Assembly (NCBI GenBank): GCA_016743235.1
Contig: VRZD01000019.1
Location: 62,001 to 126,000 of the forward strand
Direction of reading: 5' to 3'
Source: Pantanalinema sp. GBBB05
GTDB lineage: Bacteria; Cyanobacteriota; Cyanobacteriia; Leptolyngbyales; Leptolyngbyaceae
Length of the DNA stretch: 64,000 nt
Part shown: positions 10,198 through 17,676 of the stretch, in pieces
How the letters are laid out: each line of letters begins with the position of its first letter
Numbering within the stretch: position 1 is the first letter of the stretch
Notes under the pieces: model-generated
Told to the model about the DNA's origin: nothing
The model's input: only the letters and a program-made list of their open reading frames with translations
Databases searched by the model: none
Program-made: the position numbers and the translations under genes

Positions 10198-10462
10198 AGA
10201 AAATTTGAGCGACTGCTGCTTGTGCTTCGCATGAACAGGTTTCGAGTAGATTTCTTAGCAGCAAAAATTATCACTCATGCCTGAGCAGGTAAATCTTGGC
10301 GCTGTTACTGAAATGTCTGTGTAGAAGATTGCCTAAAATGACAAACTAATAGAGCGCAGCTCACTCTCAAGGTCTTTTGCCCATTGAGTTGCGACTGCTC
10401 CTCTATGCGTGTAACTAAAAGCGTAAATCATTTTACGAAAACCGTCAATCATTTTACTCCTG

Positions 10463-10702
10463 ATGACAAGCAAGCCCGATCGATCGCCATTGATGAGACT
10501 CAGAGTGCAACGTTTTTTGACTCAACAGCAGTTGGCGGATGCATTGGGAGTGACTGAGACAACGGTAAGGAATTGGGAGGCCGGACGATCGCAACCGAAG
10601 CTAACTCCTGCTCAGTATAAAAAGCTGCTTGGGATTTTGCAGATCACACCGGATGAGTTACCCGATGAGTTTGGGACACCAGGCGGACAGAATGAACCAT
10701 AG
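10463..10702 (+). CDS. XRE-family helix-turn-helix regulator
   Basis: 79 residues consisting almost wholly of a Cro/CI-type HTH: RVQRFLTQQQLADALGV then TETTVRNWEAGRSQP, with the recognition helix around residues 34-44. Short soluble DNA-binding protein, likely autoregulatory. It is 57 bp upstream of the next gene in the same direction, so the two may form one transcription unit. Confidence 0.85.
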   Translation: MTSKPDRSPLMRLRVQRFLTQQQLADALGVTETTVRNWEAGRSQPKLTPAQYKKLLGILQITPDELPDEFGTPGGQNEP

Positions 10703-10759
10703 CTCAGGGCTGAATTGAGGGAACTCTAAAGAAAACTACTCTTTAGGGAGCAATCTACG

Positions 10760-11239
10760 ATGCCAATTACACCAATTAGTGCAGCCTTGACTCAAACCGA
10801 TCGAGATGCGGTGATGGCTGCTGTTGCTACGATCAAAGCCAAGCTACCGTTTCTGATTGATTTGACAGCCGATGAGCGTAAGGCATTGCCCAAGATGGGG
10901 GACAAGAGCCGAGCCTTTGTCAGTAAAGCATTGGAGGTGGCAACTCAGAATCCAGAGTTTCTACCAAGATCATTTGACCTGGATGAGATGCGGAAGGATG
11001 TGCAATTGTTTGAAGCCTTGTTCCCGTTGTTGATGTCACTGATGCAATTACAGGAATTGGTGGACGATACCTGTTTAGCGGTTGGCAGTGAAGCCTATGC
11101 GTCAGCCTTGCAGGTTTACAATTATGCCAAGGCAAGTGGTCAGGGTTCTGGTTTAGATGCTGTGATTGGTGAAATGGGGCAACGATTCGTCAAGAAACCC
11201 CGAAAATCTAAAGCTCAAAGTGCATCAACGGGAGCTTGA
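10760..11239 (+). CDS. Hypothetical 159-residue helical protein
   Basis: Predicted largely alpha-helical, with LTADERKALPKMGDKSRAFV near residue 30, an ELFPLLMSLMQLQELVDDT-like central helix, and a Lys/Ser-rich tail (KKPRKSKAQSAS). I recognise this as a recurrent bacterial hypothetical protein without known function. Start ATG 10760 has an AGGGAG Shine-Dalgarno. It follows the XRE regulator. Confidence 0.75.
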   Translation: MPITPISAALTQTDRDAVMAAVATIKAKLPFLIDLTADERKALPKMGDKSRAFVSKALEVATQNPEFLPRSFDLDEMRKDVQLFEALFPLLMSLMQLQELVDDTCLAVGSEAYASALQVYNYAKASGQGSGLDAVIGEMGQRFVKKPRKSKAQSASTGA

Positions 11240-11294
11240 AATTTAAAACTCACGTAAAAAGGCTGATGATTTGCCTAAGGAGATGCATCATTCT

Positions 11295-11504
11295 AGCTCG
11301 GAACTCGATCGTTCTACTGTTGAGGTCAACGATTTGAGTTCTGAGCTGCTCAATTTGAGTTCAAAGGTCAAATTTTCAAGCTTGGAAGTCAAACTTTTGA
11401 GTTCAGAGGTCAAATTTTTCAGCTTGGAGGTCAAATGTTTGAGTTCAGAGGTGCAACCTTGAAGTTCAGAACTCAAATCTTGAGGTTCAAAGGTTAAAAA
11501 CTCC
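11295..11504. repeat. 21-bp tandem repeat, about ten degenerate units
   Basis: Units follow the pattern agttcaGAGGTCaaattttg with exact 21-bp periodicity from 11295 to about 11504. Plus-strand frame 11271-11462 reads as heptads of the type SSEVKxL, and the minus-strand frame 11288-11476 reads as SELKxLTx, so both strands are open and both would give coiled-coil-like heptads. The repeat continues past the stop codons of both frames, which suggests a DNA-level minisatellite. No Shine-Dalgarno of quality is seen for either frame. Confidence 0.8.
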
Positions 11505-11875
11505 TATTTTGAACTTGAACACTGAATCGTTATGAACGGGTACAAGTAGCAAAAGTCTTTAACTGGGATAATTACTTCTGGTTGCCCTCAATAGTTTCAA
11601 AGAGTGTGCGATCGTGGGCGACTTCTACATCTCCACCTGTGAGTTTTGTTGATGTCTGCTTAGGCGGACTACAGGAGTGAAATCATGGCAAACTCCGAAA
11701 TGACATCGAAGCGATCGCATGGCTGAGATATTTGGATTTAGATCAATGTGCTCCAGCCACTCAATGGGTACTGGAGTATTTGGATCAGCAGCAGTGGATT
11801 ATTAGGTGCGATCGCAGCAAGATAACCAGTTACCTGACTGCGATCGCTCTCATGGTCTATAGAAAAGTTTGGATG
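11505..11875. other. Gap with a possible gene remnant
   Basis: 371 bp between the 21-bp repeat and the end of the ThiF gene. Around 11705-11830 one plus-strand frame reads IEAIAWLRYLDLDQ...WVLEYLDQQQW, which has protein-like composition but no start; a nearby ATG at 11684 with CAGGAG in front is in another frame and stops after 13 codons. Possibly a frameshifted remnant of a small gene. Confidence 0.3.
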
Positions 11876-12514
11876 TTACAGCTTAAGAGATTGAACGCTC
11901 AAATCTTTCAAGGTGATCGTGAAGTGCCGTTGTTCGCCTGTGGCAACAAAAGAAACGATCGCTTCACACGCTACAGCTACTGTTAACATCACTAAATTAC
12001 GTGCGAGTGGATAATCGCAGACATCATCATTGACATCCGATGGAACTCGATAAACTTCATTCCAGATGACTTCTGCATAATCCGTAGAGAGTCCAGCATG
12101 GAGGCAAGAAATTCCAGTTTGGTCAGCGTAATCTTTCACTGCTTGGCGAGAGGTACTGTTGTCAAATACATCAACAATCAATCCGCTCCCTTTGAGGAGT
12201 TGAGCCGTATTCGTCGCAGTCAGTTCTTTGGTTTCAGCTTCTACCTTAGTCCCGATCGCCCGATACAAGTTATTCGCCAAAATCTTGGCTTTGAATGCAC
12301 CGACATCTGAACGATAGTAGGGTTGTGTGGAGAGATTGCGTTCCTCAATGCGATCGCGATCGATCACTTTCAGTTTGCCAAAACCCGCACGAACCAGATT
12401 CTCAGTCAGGTTTGCGCCCAGAGCACCTGCACCACAAATGGTCACAGGAACCTCTTTCAGCTTTGCCATCACCGTATCTGTTCGATAAAGCTGTTCATGA
12501 AAAAAGATACTCAT
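11876..12514 (-). CDS. ThiF/E1-like adenylyltransferase
   Basis: 212 residues with the Rossmann E1 fold: glycine loop TICGAGALGANL near residue 26, acidic DRDRIEERNLSTQPYY near residue 52 (ATP/Mg contacts), and VDVFDNSTSRQAV near residue 114. It lacks the paired CxxC zinc knuckles of MoeB/ThiF, and no downstream Ubl-fold domain is attached; Cys residues in GISCLHAG and VCDYPLARN are candidate catalytic thiols. It would adenylate the C-terminus of a ubiquitin-like partner. It lies 4 bp after the ancestral stop of the E2-like gene, with its AGGAG Shine-Dalgarno inside that gene's end, so the two were translationally coupled. Confidence 0.85.
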   Translation of the reverse strand: MSIFFHEQLYRTDTVMAKLKEVPVTICGAGALGANLTENLVRAGFGKLKVIDRDRIEERNLSTQPYYRSDVGAFKAKILANNLYRAIGTKVEAETKELTATNTAQLLKGSGLIVDVFDNSTSRQAVKDYADQTGISCLHAGLSTDYAEVIWNEVYRVPSDVNDDVCDYPLARNLVMLTVAVACEAIVSFVATGEQRHFTITLKDLSVQSLKL

Positions 12515-12518
12515 TGTT

Positions 12519-12898
12519 TCACCACTCCTGGTGTTCCATCACACCCACTAACGATTGCAAATCAAAATCGCAAACAACTTCGTCGCGCAAGCTTCGCGTC
12601 CACTCAGGCAAATGCCAGAACTCACAACGGTCAGATCATCTTTGGTGATAATGCTCCGCATCACTGGCGTGACCGCACTGGTATGACGCACACCATCTGA
12701 TGTTGTCCAATCCACTGTCCAGTAGTCCCCTCGATCTTGGAACTGATGCAGTTCACCCCCGCCCAATTTGAGCGCTTGCCGCAGTTGCTTTTCATCCTGT
12801 TGAGGTTGAGCAAACTCCTCTATTTGCTGAACAGCTAATTCGTAGAGCGATTCCTGAACTGCAATTTGATTGAGTAGATTATGTATATGATTCATCAT
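12519..12898 (-). pseudogene. E2-like small protein, C-terminus frameshifted by a dispersed repeat
   Basis: From ATG 12898 (or 12895) the frame reads a helical N-terminus, then GGELHQFQDRGDYWTVDWT, SDGVRHTSAV and VVSSGICLSGRE, the Cys of SGICLSG being the likely reactive residue. After GRE an inserted repeat (about 12570-12597) shifts the frame, so the present product ends at 12548 with ATKLFAILICNR. Skipping the insert restores DFDLQSLVGVMEHQEW and a TGA at 12519-12521, immediately before the ThiF start. The E2 assignment rests on pairing with the E1-like gene, size and the single conserved Cys; it is inference. The start is 21 bp from the divergent VOC gene. Confidence 0.6.
12570..12597. 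repeat. Short dispersed repeat inserted in the E2-like gene
   Basis: Contains GAAGCTTGCGCGACGAAGT (minus strand), nearly the same sequence as at 25807-25837 in the HNH gene. Not a multiple of three in effect, since the reading frame changes across it. Confidence 0.75.
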
Positions 12899-12919
12899 TA
12901 AACGACTACGAGAAAGAGT

Positions 12920-13294
12920 ATGTTTAGAGGAATTCAGGCTGTTTTTTACTTTGTGCCTGATGTTAAGGCTGCGGCAGAATGGTATAGCCAACTGCTCGAT
13001 CAGCCCGTCAAACACTACTTTGAGTTAGAAGGTAAAATTCGAGGCGCACTCATTCAGGTTGGAGAGGTGGAGTTATTTCTACATCTTGCTGATGATAAGA
13101 TGCAGCCAGGTCATGCTGGACAAGTTGCTTATTGGCGAGTTGATGAGATGAAAGATGCGATAGAGCGGGCACAGCAATATGGTGCAAGACTATATCGAGG
13201 ACCAATCCGAATCGAAAACAATCAAGCAATCTGTCAAATGTGGGATCAATTTGGTAACTTGTTCGGGATGCAAGGCAATACTTCCCAGCTCTAG
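12920..13294 (+). CDS. VOC family (glyoxalase/bleomycin-resistance fold) protein
   Basis: 124 residues, one vicinal-oxygen-chelate module: GIQAVFYFVPDVKAAAEWYSQLL at the N-terminus, EVELFLHLADD in the middle, and QICQMWDQFGNLFGMQG at the end. Candidate metal ligands include His75 and Glu-type residues, but the canonical H-E-E set is not clear, so the substrate is unknown. It is one of the few plus-strand genes in this stretch, divergent from the E2-like gene and overlapping the NADAR remnant end by 4 bp. Confidence 0.8.
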   Translation: MFRGIQAVFYFVPDVKAAAEWYSQLLDQPVKHYFELEGKIRGALIQVGEVELFLHLADDKMQPGHAGQVAYWRVDEMKDAIERAQQYGARLYRGPIRIENNQAICQMWDQFGNLFGMQGNTSQL

Positions 13295-13576
13295 TTGGTA
13301 GGGAATTCGGAGTGTAAAATCTCGCGTACCTCCATCAAAATTTGCCCCAATTTGTTTTTGCCGCTGCCATCTTTACCGCAACCCCAGTAGTAACCGATCG
13401 GAGAGTTTTCCACCAGCACCTCATCTTCACTTGCCAGTAAAATTTTTCGGATGTCTGCATGAGTTCTAAACTTTTGCAGAACAGCTTTTCGCATCCCATC
13501 ATCTTTGATCTGCTGCCAATCAGACCGCAGTGGTCAGGAGCGATCGCGCCCCATATTGGCTGCATGTTTAGGTGTT
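13291..13576 (-). pseudogene. NADAR-family (RibX-like) remnant with an in-frame TGA
   Basis: The last 67 codons encode the C-terminal half of a NADAR protein: MRKAVLQKF, KILLASEDEVLVENSPI, GYYWGCGKDGSGKNKLGQ, ILMEVREIL. NADAR enzymes remove ADP-ribose from nucleobases or process ADP-ribosyl products. Upstream in the same frame PLRSDWQQIKDDG is preceded by a TGA (13534-13536), and beyond it TPKHAANMGRDRS still fits the family, so the stop is a nonsense change inside the gene. The N-terminal half, including the usual YGCFSN-like region, is missing, replaced by the GNAT gene. A full protein would be about 150-180 residues. Confidence 0.8.
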
Positions 13577-14437
13577 TTAGTTTGCCGTACCTTTTCCCTC
13601 GAAAATGAATGAATAGTCGTGCCAGTCACAGACGGGATAATACCCAATTTGTTGGTAAATATGATTGGATGTAGAATTGGCTAAATCTGTAAATAGGAAG
13701 CATTGATCGCATCCCTGGTCTAATAATTTCTGACTCAACGCGGCGACACAAGCGGTGGCATATCCTTGGCGGCGATACTCCAAGGGTGTATAAACAGGAC
13801 CAATACGAGCCGCTGTCGGTAAAGATTGGCTGCCACTTGCCCAGGAAACGGGAGTACCGTTGTCCCACAGATGCACACTCTGGCGTTTCAATCCAGTCTC
13901 TACCATTCTTTCAGGCGTTTCACTCACCACTTCACCAATTTCAGCAATAAAGGCTTTAAACCAGTCTAGTAGCAATGCGCGATCGCGCTCAGTGGCCAGC
14001 CTGAGATGCCCTTTTGCCGTTACGACAGGTTGAACCTGGGTGAGTTGATGGATTCGCATTTCCATCACTCTTCGGTAGGCTTGTCCGGTGAGCGCCTGCC
14101 AGGATAGCAAAAACGTTGCTACCTCTGTCACTAACCCACTGACACCGGGAATTGGCTTCCCATATTCTTGAATATCGTGGGCAATTAACTGGAGCGCATC
14201 CAAATCCATTGCTTTGGACAGCACCAGCTTGTAGAGAGGGGTATGAATGGCGACAGCCAACACTCTATGATCGGCTTCTACGATCGCCAGGTAAGGCGGT
14301 TCAGGATAACGCTCCGGGTAATGCCGTAGTGTATGCAAGATACCGAGTAATAGATTGTGTTCTGCCTCGTACTGGAGTAAATAATCCTGAGCACGATCGC
14401 AGAATTCTTGAAGGCTATCAAATCGACGTAATTGCAT
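13577..14437 (-). CDS. GNAT family N-acetyltransferase
   Basis: 286 residues with an N-terminal half of unclear fold and a C-terminal GNAT core: the acetyl-CoA loop YTPLEYRRQGYATACVAALS near residue 213 (R/QxxGxG/A type), and NHIYQQIGYYPVCDW near residue 264. Arrangement resembles FR47-like two-lobed acetyltransferases. Start ATG 14437 is preceded by AAGGAG. It is 14 bp downstream of kptA and probably in its operon; acceptor substrate unknown. Confidence 0.85.
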   Translation of the reverse strand: MQLRRFDSLQEFCDRAQDYLLQYEAEHNLLLGILHTLRHYPERYPEPPYLAIVEADHRVLAVAIHTPLYKLVLSKAMDLDALQLIAHDIQEYGKPIPGVSGLVTEVATFLLSWQALTGQAYRRVMEMRIHQLTQVQPVVTAKGHLRLATERDRALLLDWFKAFIAEIGEVVSETPERMVETGLKRQSVHLWDNGTPVSWASGSQSLPTAARIGPVYTPLEYRRQGYATACVAALSQKLLDQGCDQCFLFTDLANSTSNHIYQQIGYYPVCDWHDYSFIFEGKGTAN

Positions 14438-14451
14438 GGTTCATCTCCTTA

Positions 14452-15006
14452 TCACTCAGAACTCAGGATCTTTAAGTACTGGGGTGGAACCTGATCGACC
14501 AGCCAAACCCCATTGTCTGAGCAGTAGAAAGTAAACCCAGCTTGTTGCATTGTGGTAGCAGCGATCGCAAGAATCACAGGACGACCATGCCGCATTCCAA
14601 CTTTTCGAGCCGTTTCCACATCTTTAGACAAATGCACATGATGCCGTGACATCTTGAGCAACCCTGATTGAAGAATTGCTGGCACCGATTGTTCACCTGT
14701 GCCGTGATACAACACATCCGGTGGAATTTGCGGCTGTAGTTCTAGATCAACGTCAACGCTATGTCCTTGATTGGCTCGAATCCGAGTTCCGGTTTCATCG
14801 AATGAGAATCGCTGTTTATCGCTCGTGGCAACGACTTCCTCTAACTCAGCACGAGTGATGGGACATTGATGGGCAGCACAAGCAGATAACAGATCATCGA
14901 CGTTCACCCAACCCCCGATCGCCAGAGTCAGTCCAAGCCGCTCTGGTACGTGTCGCAGATGTTTGCTGAGGTATTTGCTAATTTTGATCTGCCGTGTCTT
15001 ATCCAT
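14452..15006 (-). CDS. kptA: RNA 2'-phosphotransferase (Tpt1/KptA)
   Basis: 184 residues. KptA transfers an internal 2'-phosphate from RNA to NAD+, giving ADP-ribose 1'',2''-cyclic phosphate; in eukaryotes this completes tRNA splicing. The family motifs are present: KISKYLSKHLRHVPERLGL at the N-terminus with the catalytic Arg, RIRANQGHS, DVLYHGT, and HHVHLSKDVETARKVG, i.e. the R-H-R-R active-site set. Upstream TTG at 15024 is possible but ATG 15006 has GGAG seven bases before it and is preferred. A structured RNA (15028-15241) lies directly upstream. Confidence 0.93.
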   Translation of the reverse strand: MDKTRQIKISKYLSKHLRHVPERLGLTLAIGGWVNVDDLLSACAAHQCPITRAELEEVVATSDKQRFSFDETGTRIRANQGHSVDVDLELQPQIPPDVLYHGTGEQSVPAILQSGLLKMSRHHVHLSKDVETARKVGMRHGRPVILAIAATTMQQAGFTFYCSDNGVWLVDQVPPQYLKILSSE

Positions 15007-15027
15007 ACCGTTTCTCCGCTTCAATCA

Positions 15028-15241
15028 ATCTCCTGCGTGCAAGTTTTGAGAGCATTGCGCTTTCTCAGTTACTTGGGGTGCTCCGAGTCGTGGGTTATTA
15101 CACACTCTTTCAAGGATGGCTACTTTTAAGCCCACCTCCCAGGATCTTTGCCCTCCCCGTTCACAAGCGCCCACTGCTTGCAGTGGCATGTTTCCTCTCG
15201 TACTCGTATGTAGGCTCTACAAGTTAGGGCACGCAGGAGAT
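15028..15241 (-). ncRNA. Candidate Y RNA 1, upstream of kptA
   Basis: Ends pair over 13 bp (ATCTCCTGCGTGC with its complement at 15028-15040). Inside are the conserved arms: the 27-nt 5' arm at 15206-15232 (starts GTGCCCTAA, ends CCTACATAC) and the 17-nt 3' arm at 15037-15053 (GCTCTCAAAACTTGCAC), which pair by AGAGC/GCTCT. The apical part contains strong hairpins such as CCACTGCAAGCAGTGG and GGCTTAAAAGTAGCC but no tRNA-like domain I can recognise. It may also act as the kptA leader. Confidence 0.5.
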
Positions 15242-15257
15242 CATTGAATGCTACCGC

Positions 15258-16121
15258 TTACCAGGCAAAGATTCCTGATCTCGACTTGACAGGAACCGCA
15301 CGGGCGGCTCGGATACACAGTTGGGCAATCAATTCGGTCGAGGTGACGGCACTTTGCAGTTGTGCAAAGTTGAGGGTGTCTGCCTTAATTTGGGCGATCG
15401 CCAACACCTTGTCGATGCTGTCGTCGCTCAACTTCATGCCTGCCTTCAGAAAGTCGGTACAGGGACCCTGATGCCGTTGAGTGGGTGTGCGGCTACGCTT
15501 GCACCAGAAGTGGCTGATGACATGGAAGACGTGTCCCTTGCCCCAGTCGAAGCTAACAGCAACCACAGGCGCACTGTGTCGTGATAGCAGGTCATGGCTT
15601 GCCGCTTCGATCGCCACCTTATCGGGATTGAGAATGGCGATCGGGTGGCTGCTGCCCTCCAACCACCACTGCGGGTCGGTTCCCAGTACCACTACGTCAG
15701 ACCACAGGCTATTTAAGCTTGGCTCTACAGAAATCACCTCATCCTCGGTTGCCCGTCCGGTAAACTTGACCATGCCGGGAAAAGCAGGTTCGATGAACCG
15801 CCCCAGTGCCCAGTCAGAACTGACCAGCCACTTACCTTCATTCACCCGTTGGCTGAGGTGTTCAATCAGCGCTTTGTCGTAACTGCCAGAACAGTTGACA
15901 AAGATAATGTTGGCATCCAGGTCTTTGGGGTCTGGGTTCATGGTACAGGGCACCTTCAGACACGACAGAATATCTTGTACGCGATCGTAACTTCCGGTAT
16001 AAACAGCGACATCCTGTTTTCGTAGCTTGTTTAATATTTGCAGGTCTTCAGAACGCTGCTCGGCAAGGCGCTGACGAACAGCGATCGCCGCCACTTCATA
16101 CGCTTTTTTCATGTCGCTCAT
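15258..16121 (-). CDS. Unknown protein with Rossmann / class-I amidotransferase-like character
   Basis: 287 residues from ATG 16121, chosen over 16130 because AGGAG then has correct spacing. The central region DVAVYTGSYDRVQDILSCL, NIIFVNCSGSYDKALIEHL, GKWLVSSDWALGRFIEPAF and GKGHVFHVISHFWCK resembles the alternating strands of ThuA/DJ-1-like folds, but no complete Cys-His-Glu triad is certain. The C-terminal 80 residues are helical. It sits between kptA and DUF4291 in a co-directional run with TROVE and CCA-type genes; a role in RNA handling is suggested only by position. Confidence 0.7.
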   Translation of the reverse strand: MSDMKKAYEVAAIAVRQRLAEQRSEDLQILNKLRKQDVAVYTGSYDRVQDILSCLKVPCTMNPDPKDLDANIIFVNCSGSYDKALIEHLSQRVNEGKWLVSSDWALGRFIEPAFPGMVKFTGRATEDEVISVEPSLNSLWSDVVVLGTDPQWWLEGSSHPIAILNPDKVAIEAASHDLLSRHSAPVVAVSFDWGKGHVFHVISHFWCKRSRTPTQRHQGPCTDFLKAGMKLSDDSIDKVLAIAQIKADTLNFAQLQSAVTSTELIAQLCIRAARAVPVKSRSGIFAW

Positions 16122-16167
16122 GACAATCATCTCCTGTGGTTGAGCGATAAATTAAGGTTTAGGAATC

Positions 16168-16818
16168 CTAAATTTCCTTCAGGGCTGAGAGTTGGAGCTG
16201 TCTAGCAATCGCTGCATCAGTCACCGGATAAACTGCCTCACTGGGAACGAGTAATTGTGCCCAATCGTGCGATCGCACCACCTGATACTGGTGCTGAACA
16301 AACTCAGAAATATCTTCAATGTCAACAATCCAGTCACGGGCGTATTTTGCAAGCACATCCCCACGTAATCCCAATTGAATGGCGCGCCGTTCCAACTTGT
16401 CACCCGACGGATGATGATCCGGGTCCCATTGCAAGCGAACGGAAGACTGGGCAACGGCTTGTCGCCACTCTACTTGACTGGTATAGACCTCTGGAACAAA
16501 GCTGGAATGAACAGCGGTTGCCAGGATGGTGTCAAATGCTGATCGCTTGATCCGAATTGCCAGCGTCACTTCCTGTCCAGCTTTTGTGCCCCAACCCGAA
16601 CGGTACATCATCCACAGGAAGTTAGGCTTGATCCAACTCATGCGACTGAAGCTAAATTCGCCGCCGAAATAACCGTGTTCCACTGCAAAGTGGGCGATCA
16701 CAGGACGATATGCCTGGTAAACCACAACCGAATCTTCGTCGTATTGCGCGACAATATGCCGTCCGGTTTGGGGCAGTTGAGCAATCTGGGTTAAATAGGA
16801 GGTTGTCAATGGCTTCAT
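16168..16818 (-). CDS. DUF4291 protein
   Basis: 216 residues matching the DUF4291 pattern: QYDEDSVVVYQAYRPVIAHFAV, FSRMSWIKPNFLWMMYRSGW, GTKAGQEVTLAIRIKR, VRLQWDPDHHPSGDKLERRAIQLGLRG. The dense conserved aromatic, Arg, His and Asp residues suggest an enzyme, and the fold has been compared with ADP-ribosyltransferase-like proteins, but no reaction is established to my knowledge. Located between the CCA-type enzyme and the unknown protein, in the same direction. Confidence 0.9.
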   Translation of the reverse strand: MKPLTTSYLTQIAQLPQTGRHIVAQYDEDSVVVYQAYRPVIAHFAVEHGYFGGEFSFSRMSWIKPNFLWMMYRSGWGTKAGQEVTLAIRIKRSAFDTILATAVHSSFVPEVYTSQVEWRQAVAQSSVRLQWDPDHHPSGDKLERRAIQLGLRGDVLAKYARDWIVDIEDISEFVQHQYQVVRSHDWAQLLVPSEAVYPVTDAAIARQLQLSALKEI

Positions 16819-16869
16819 AGCGTAGGTTTGAACAAGAGTTGTAGGGCAAGGATTTCCTGCCCTACAGTT

Positions 16870-17598
16870 TTAGTGTCGCGTGGTGGGCATCAGCCACATC
16901 CCCGGTCGCTCTAGCCAGTTTTTCACTAGCGGTTCCGGAAGACGATTCAGTAGTTTGAGCATATCCCAGGTGTTGACCTTCATGGCTTTGGCTAACTCTT
17001 CTCGCACGCGGTCAGTGCTCACCGTTGCCATCAGGTCAGGTAATTCTGGGTTATGCAAAGCTTCCTCCAGGTCAGGAGCTAGACGAAAGTCCAGCTTGAC
17101 GGCAAAGCGCACGGCTCGCAGTGCCCGAAGTGGGTCATCTGCAAGCGTCATCATCGGTGGCAACGGTGTTCTCAAGACCCTTGCTGCCAGGTCGGTCTGC
17201 CCGTTAAACAGGTCAATCAGTTCTCCCGTTTCGGACTTTGCCAGAGCATTCACCGTAAAATCACGCCGCTGCAAGTCATCTTCCAGGGTTCCTGGAACAA
17301 CGATCGGCTTTCGCGTTCCCGGTAAGTACTCCAACTCCCGCCGTGCTAACACAAAGTCAGCCACCAATGCCTGGTGAGGCGCTGGAAACTTGGCACGAAT
17401 CGTCAAGCAATCCTCCGTTTCCAGGAAGATCCTGAATCCCGCCTCCAACATCCAGTCTTTCATGAACTGAAATGCTTCATGGATCGTTTTGTCCTGCGCC
17501 TCTGCGGGCGTGAGAACAAACGAGAAATCTGCATCCTTGCTCTGGATGCCCAGCAGTTCATCACGAACCTTGCCACCGACTTCAAAGATTTGTGGCAT
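16870..17598 (-). CDS. Short class II CCA-adding / poly(A)-polymerase-type nucleotidyltransferase
   Basis: 242 residues. Head and neck of a class II tRNA nucleotidyltransferase: FEVGGKVRDELLG (GG motif, residues 8-9), KDADFSF with the two metal-binding Asp (22, 24), EDDLQRRDFTVNALA near 108, and DDPLRALRAVRFAVKL near 155. The body and tail domains of the usual ~400-residue housekeeping enzyme are absent, so it may add nucleotides or cyclic phosphate to a special RNA set. AGGAGGTGAAGACCC precedes ATG 17598. It lies 78 bp after the TROVE gene and next to a tRNA array in which many genes lack encoded CCA. Confidence 0.88.
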   Translation of the reverse strand: MPQIFEVGGKVRDELLGIQSKDADFSFVLTPAEAQDKTIHEAFQFMKDWMLEAGFRIFLETEDCLTIRAKFPAPHQALVADFVLARRELEYLPGTRKPIVVPGTLEDDLQRRDFTVNALAKSETGELIDLFNGQTDLAARVLRTPLPPMMTLADDPLRALRAVRFAVKLDFRLAPDLEEALHNPELPDLMATVSTDRVREELAKAMKVNTWDMLKLLNRLPEPLVKNWLERPGMWLMPTTRH

Positions 17599-17676
17599 GG
17601 GTCTTCACCTCCTCACCAATAATCTTGGGTTGGAAGGGGACTACCCACCCCAAAGAGATGTGGCAGTCCCGGCTTC

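Noticed and set aside
11295..11504. CRISPR array from the 21-bp repeats
   Set aside because: Repeats are contiguous with no spacers and the units are degenerate; no cas genes nearby.
15007..15024. TTG start six codons upstream for kptA
   Set aside because: ATG 15006 has a well-placed GGAG; the TTG has none.
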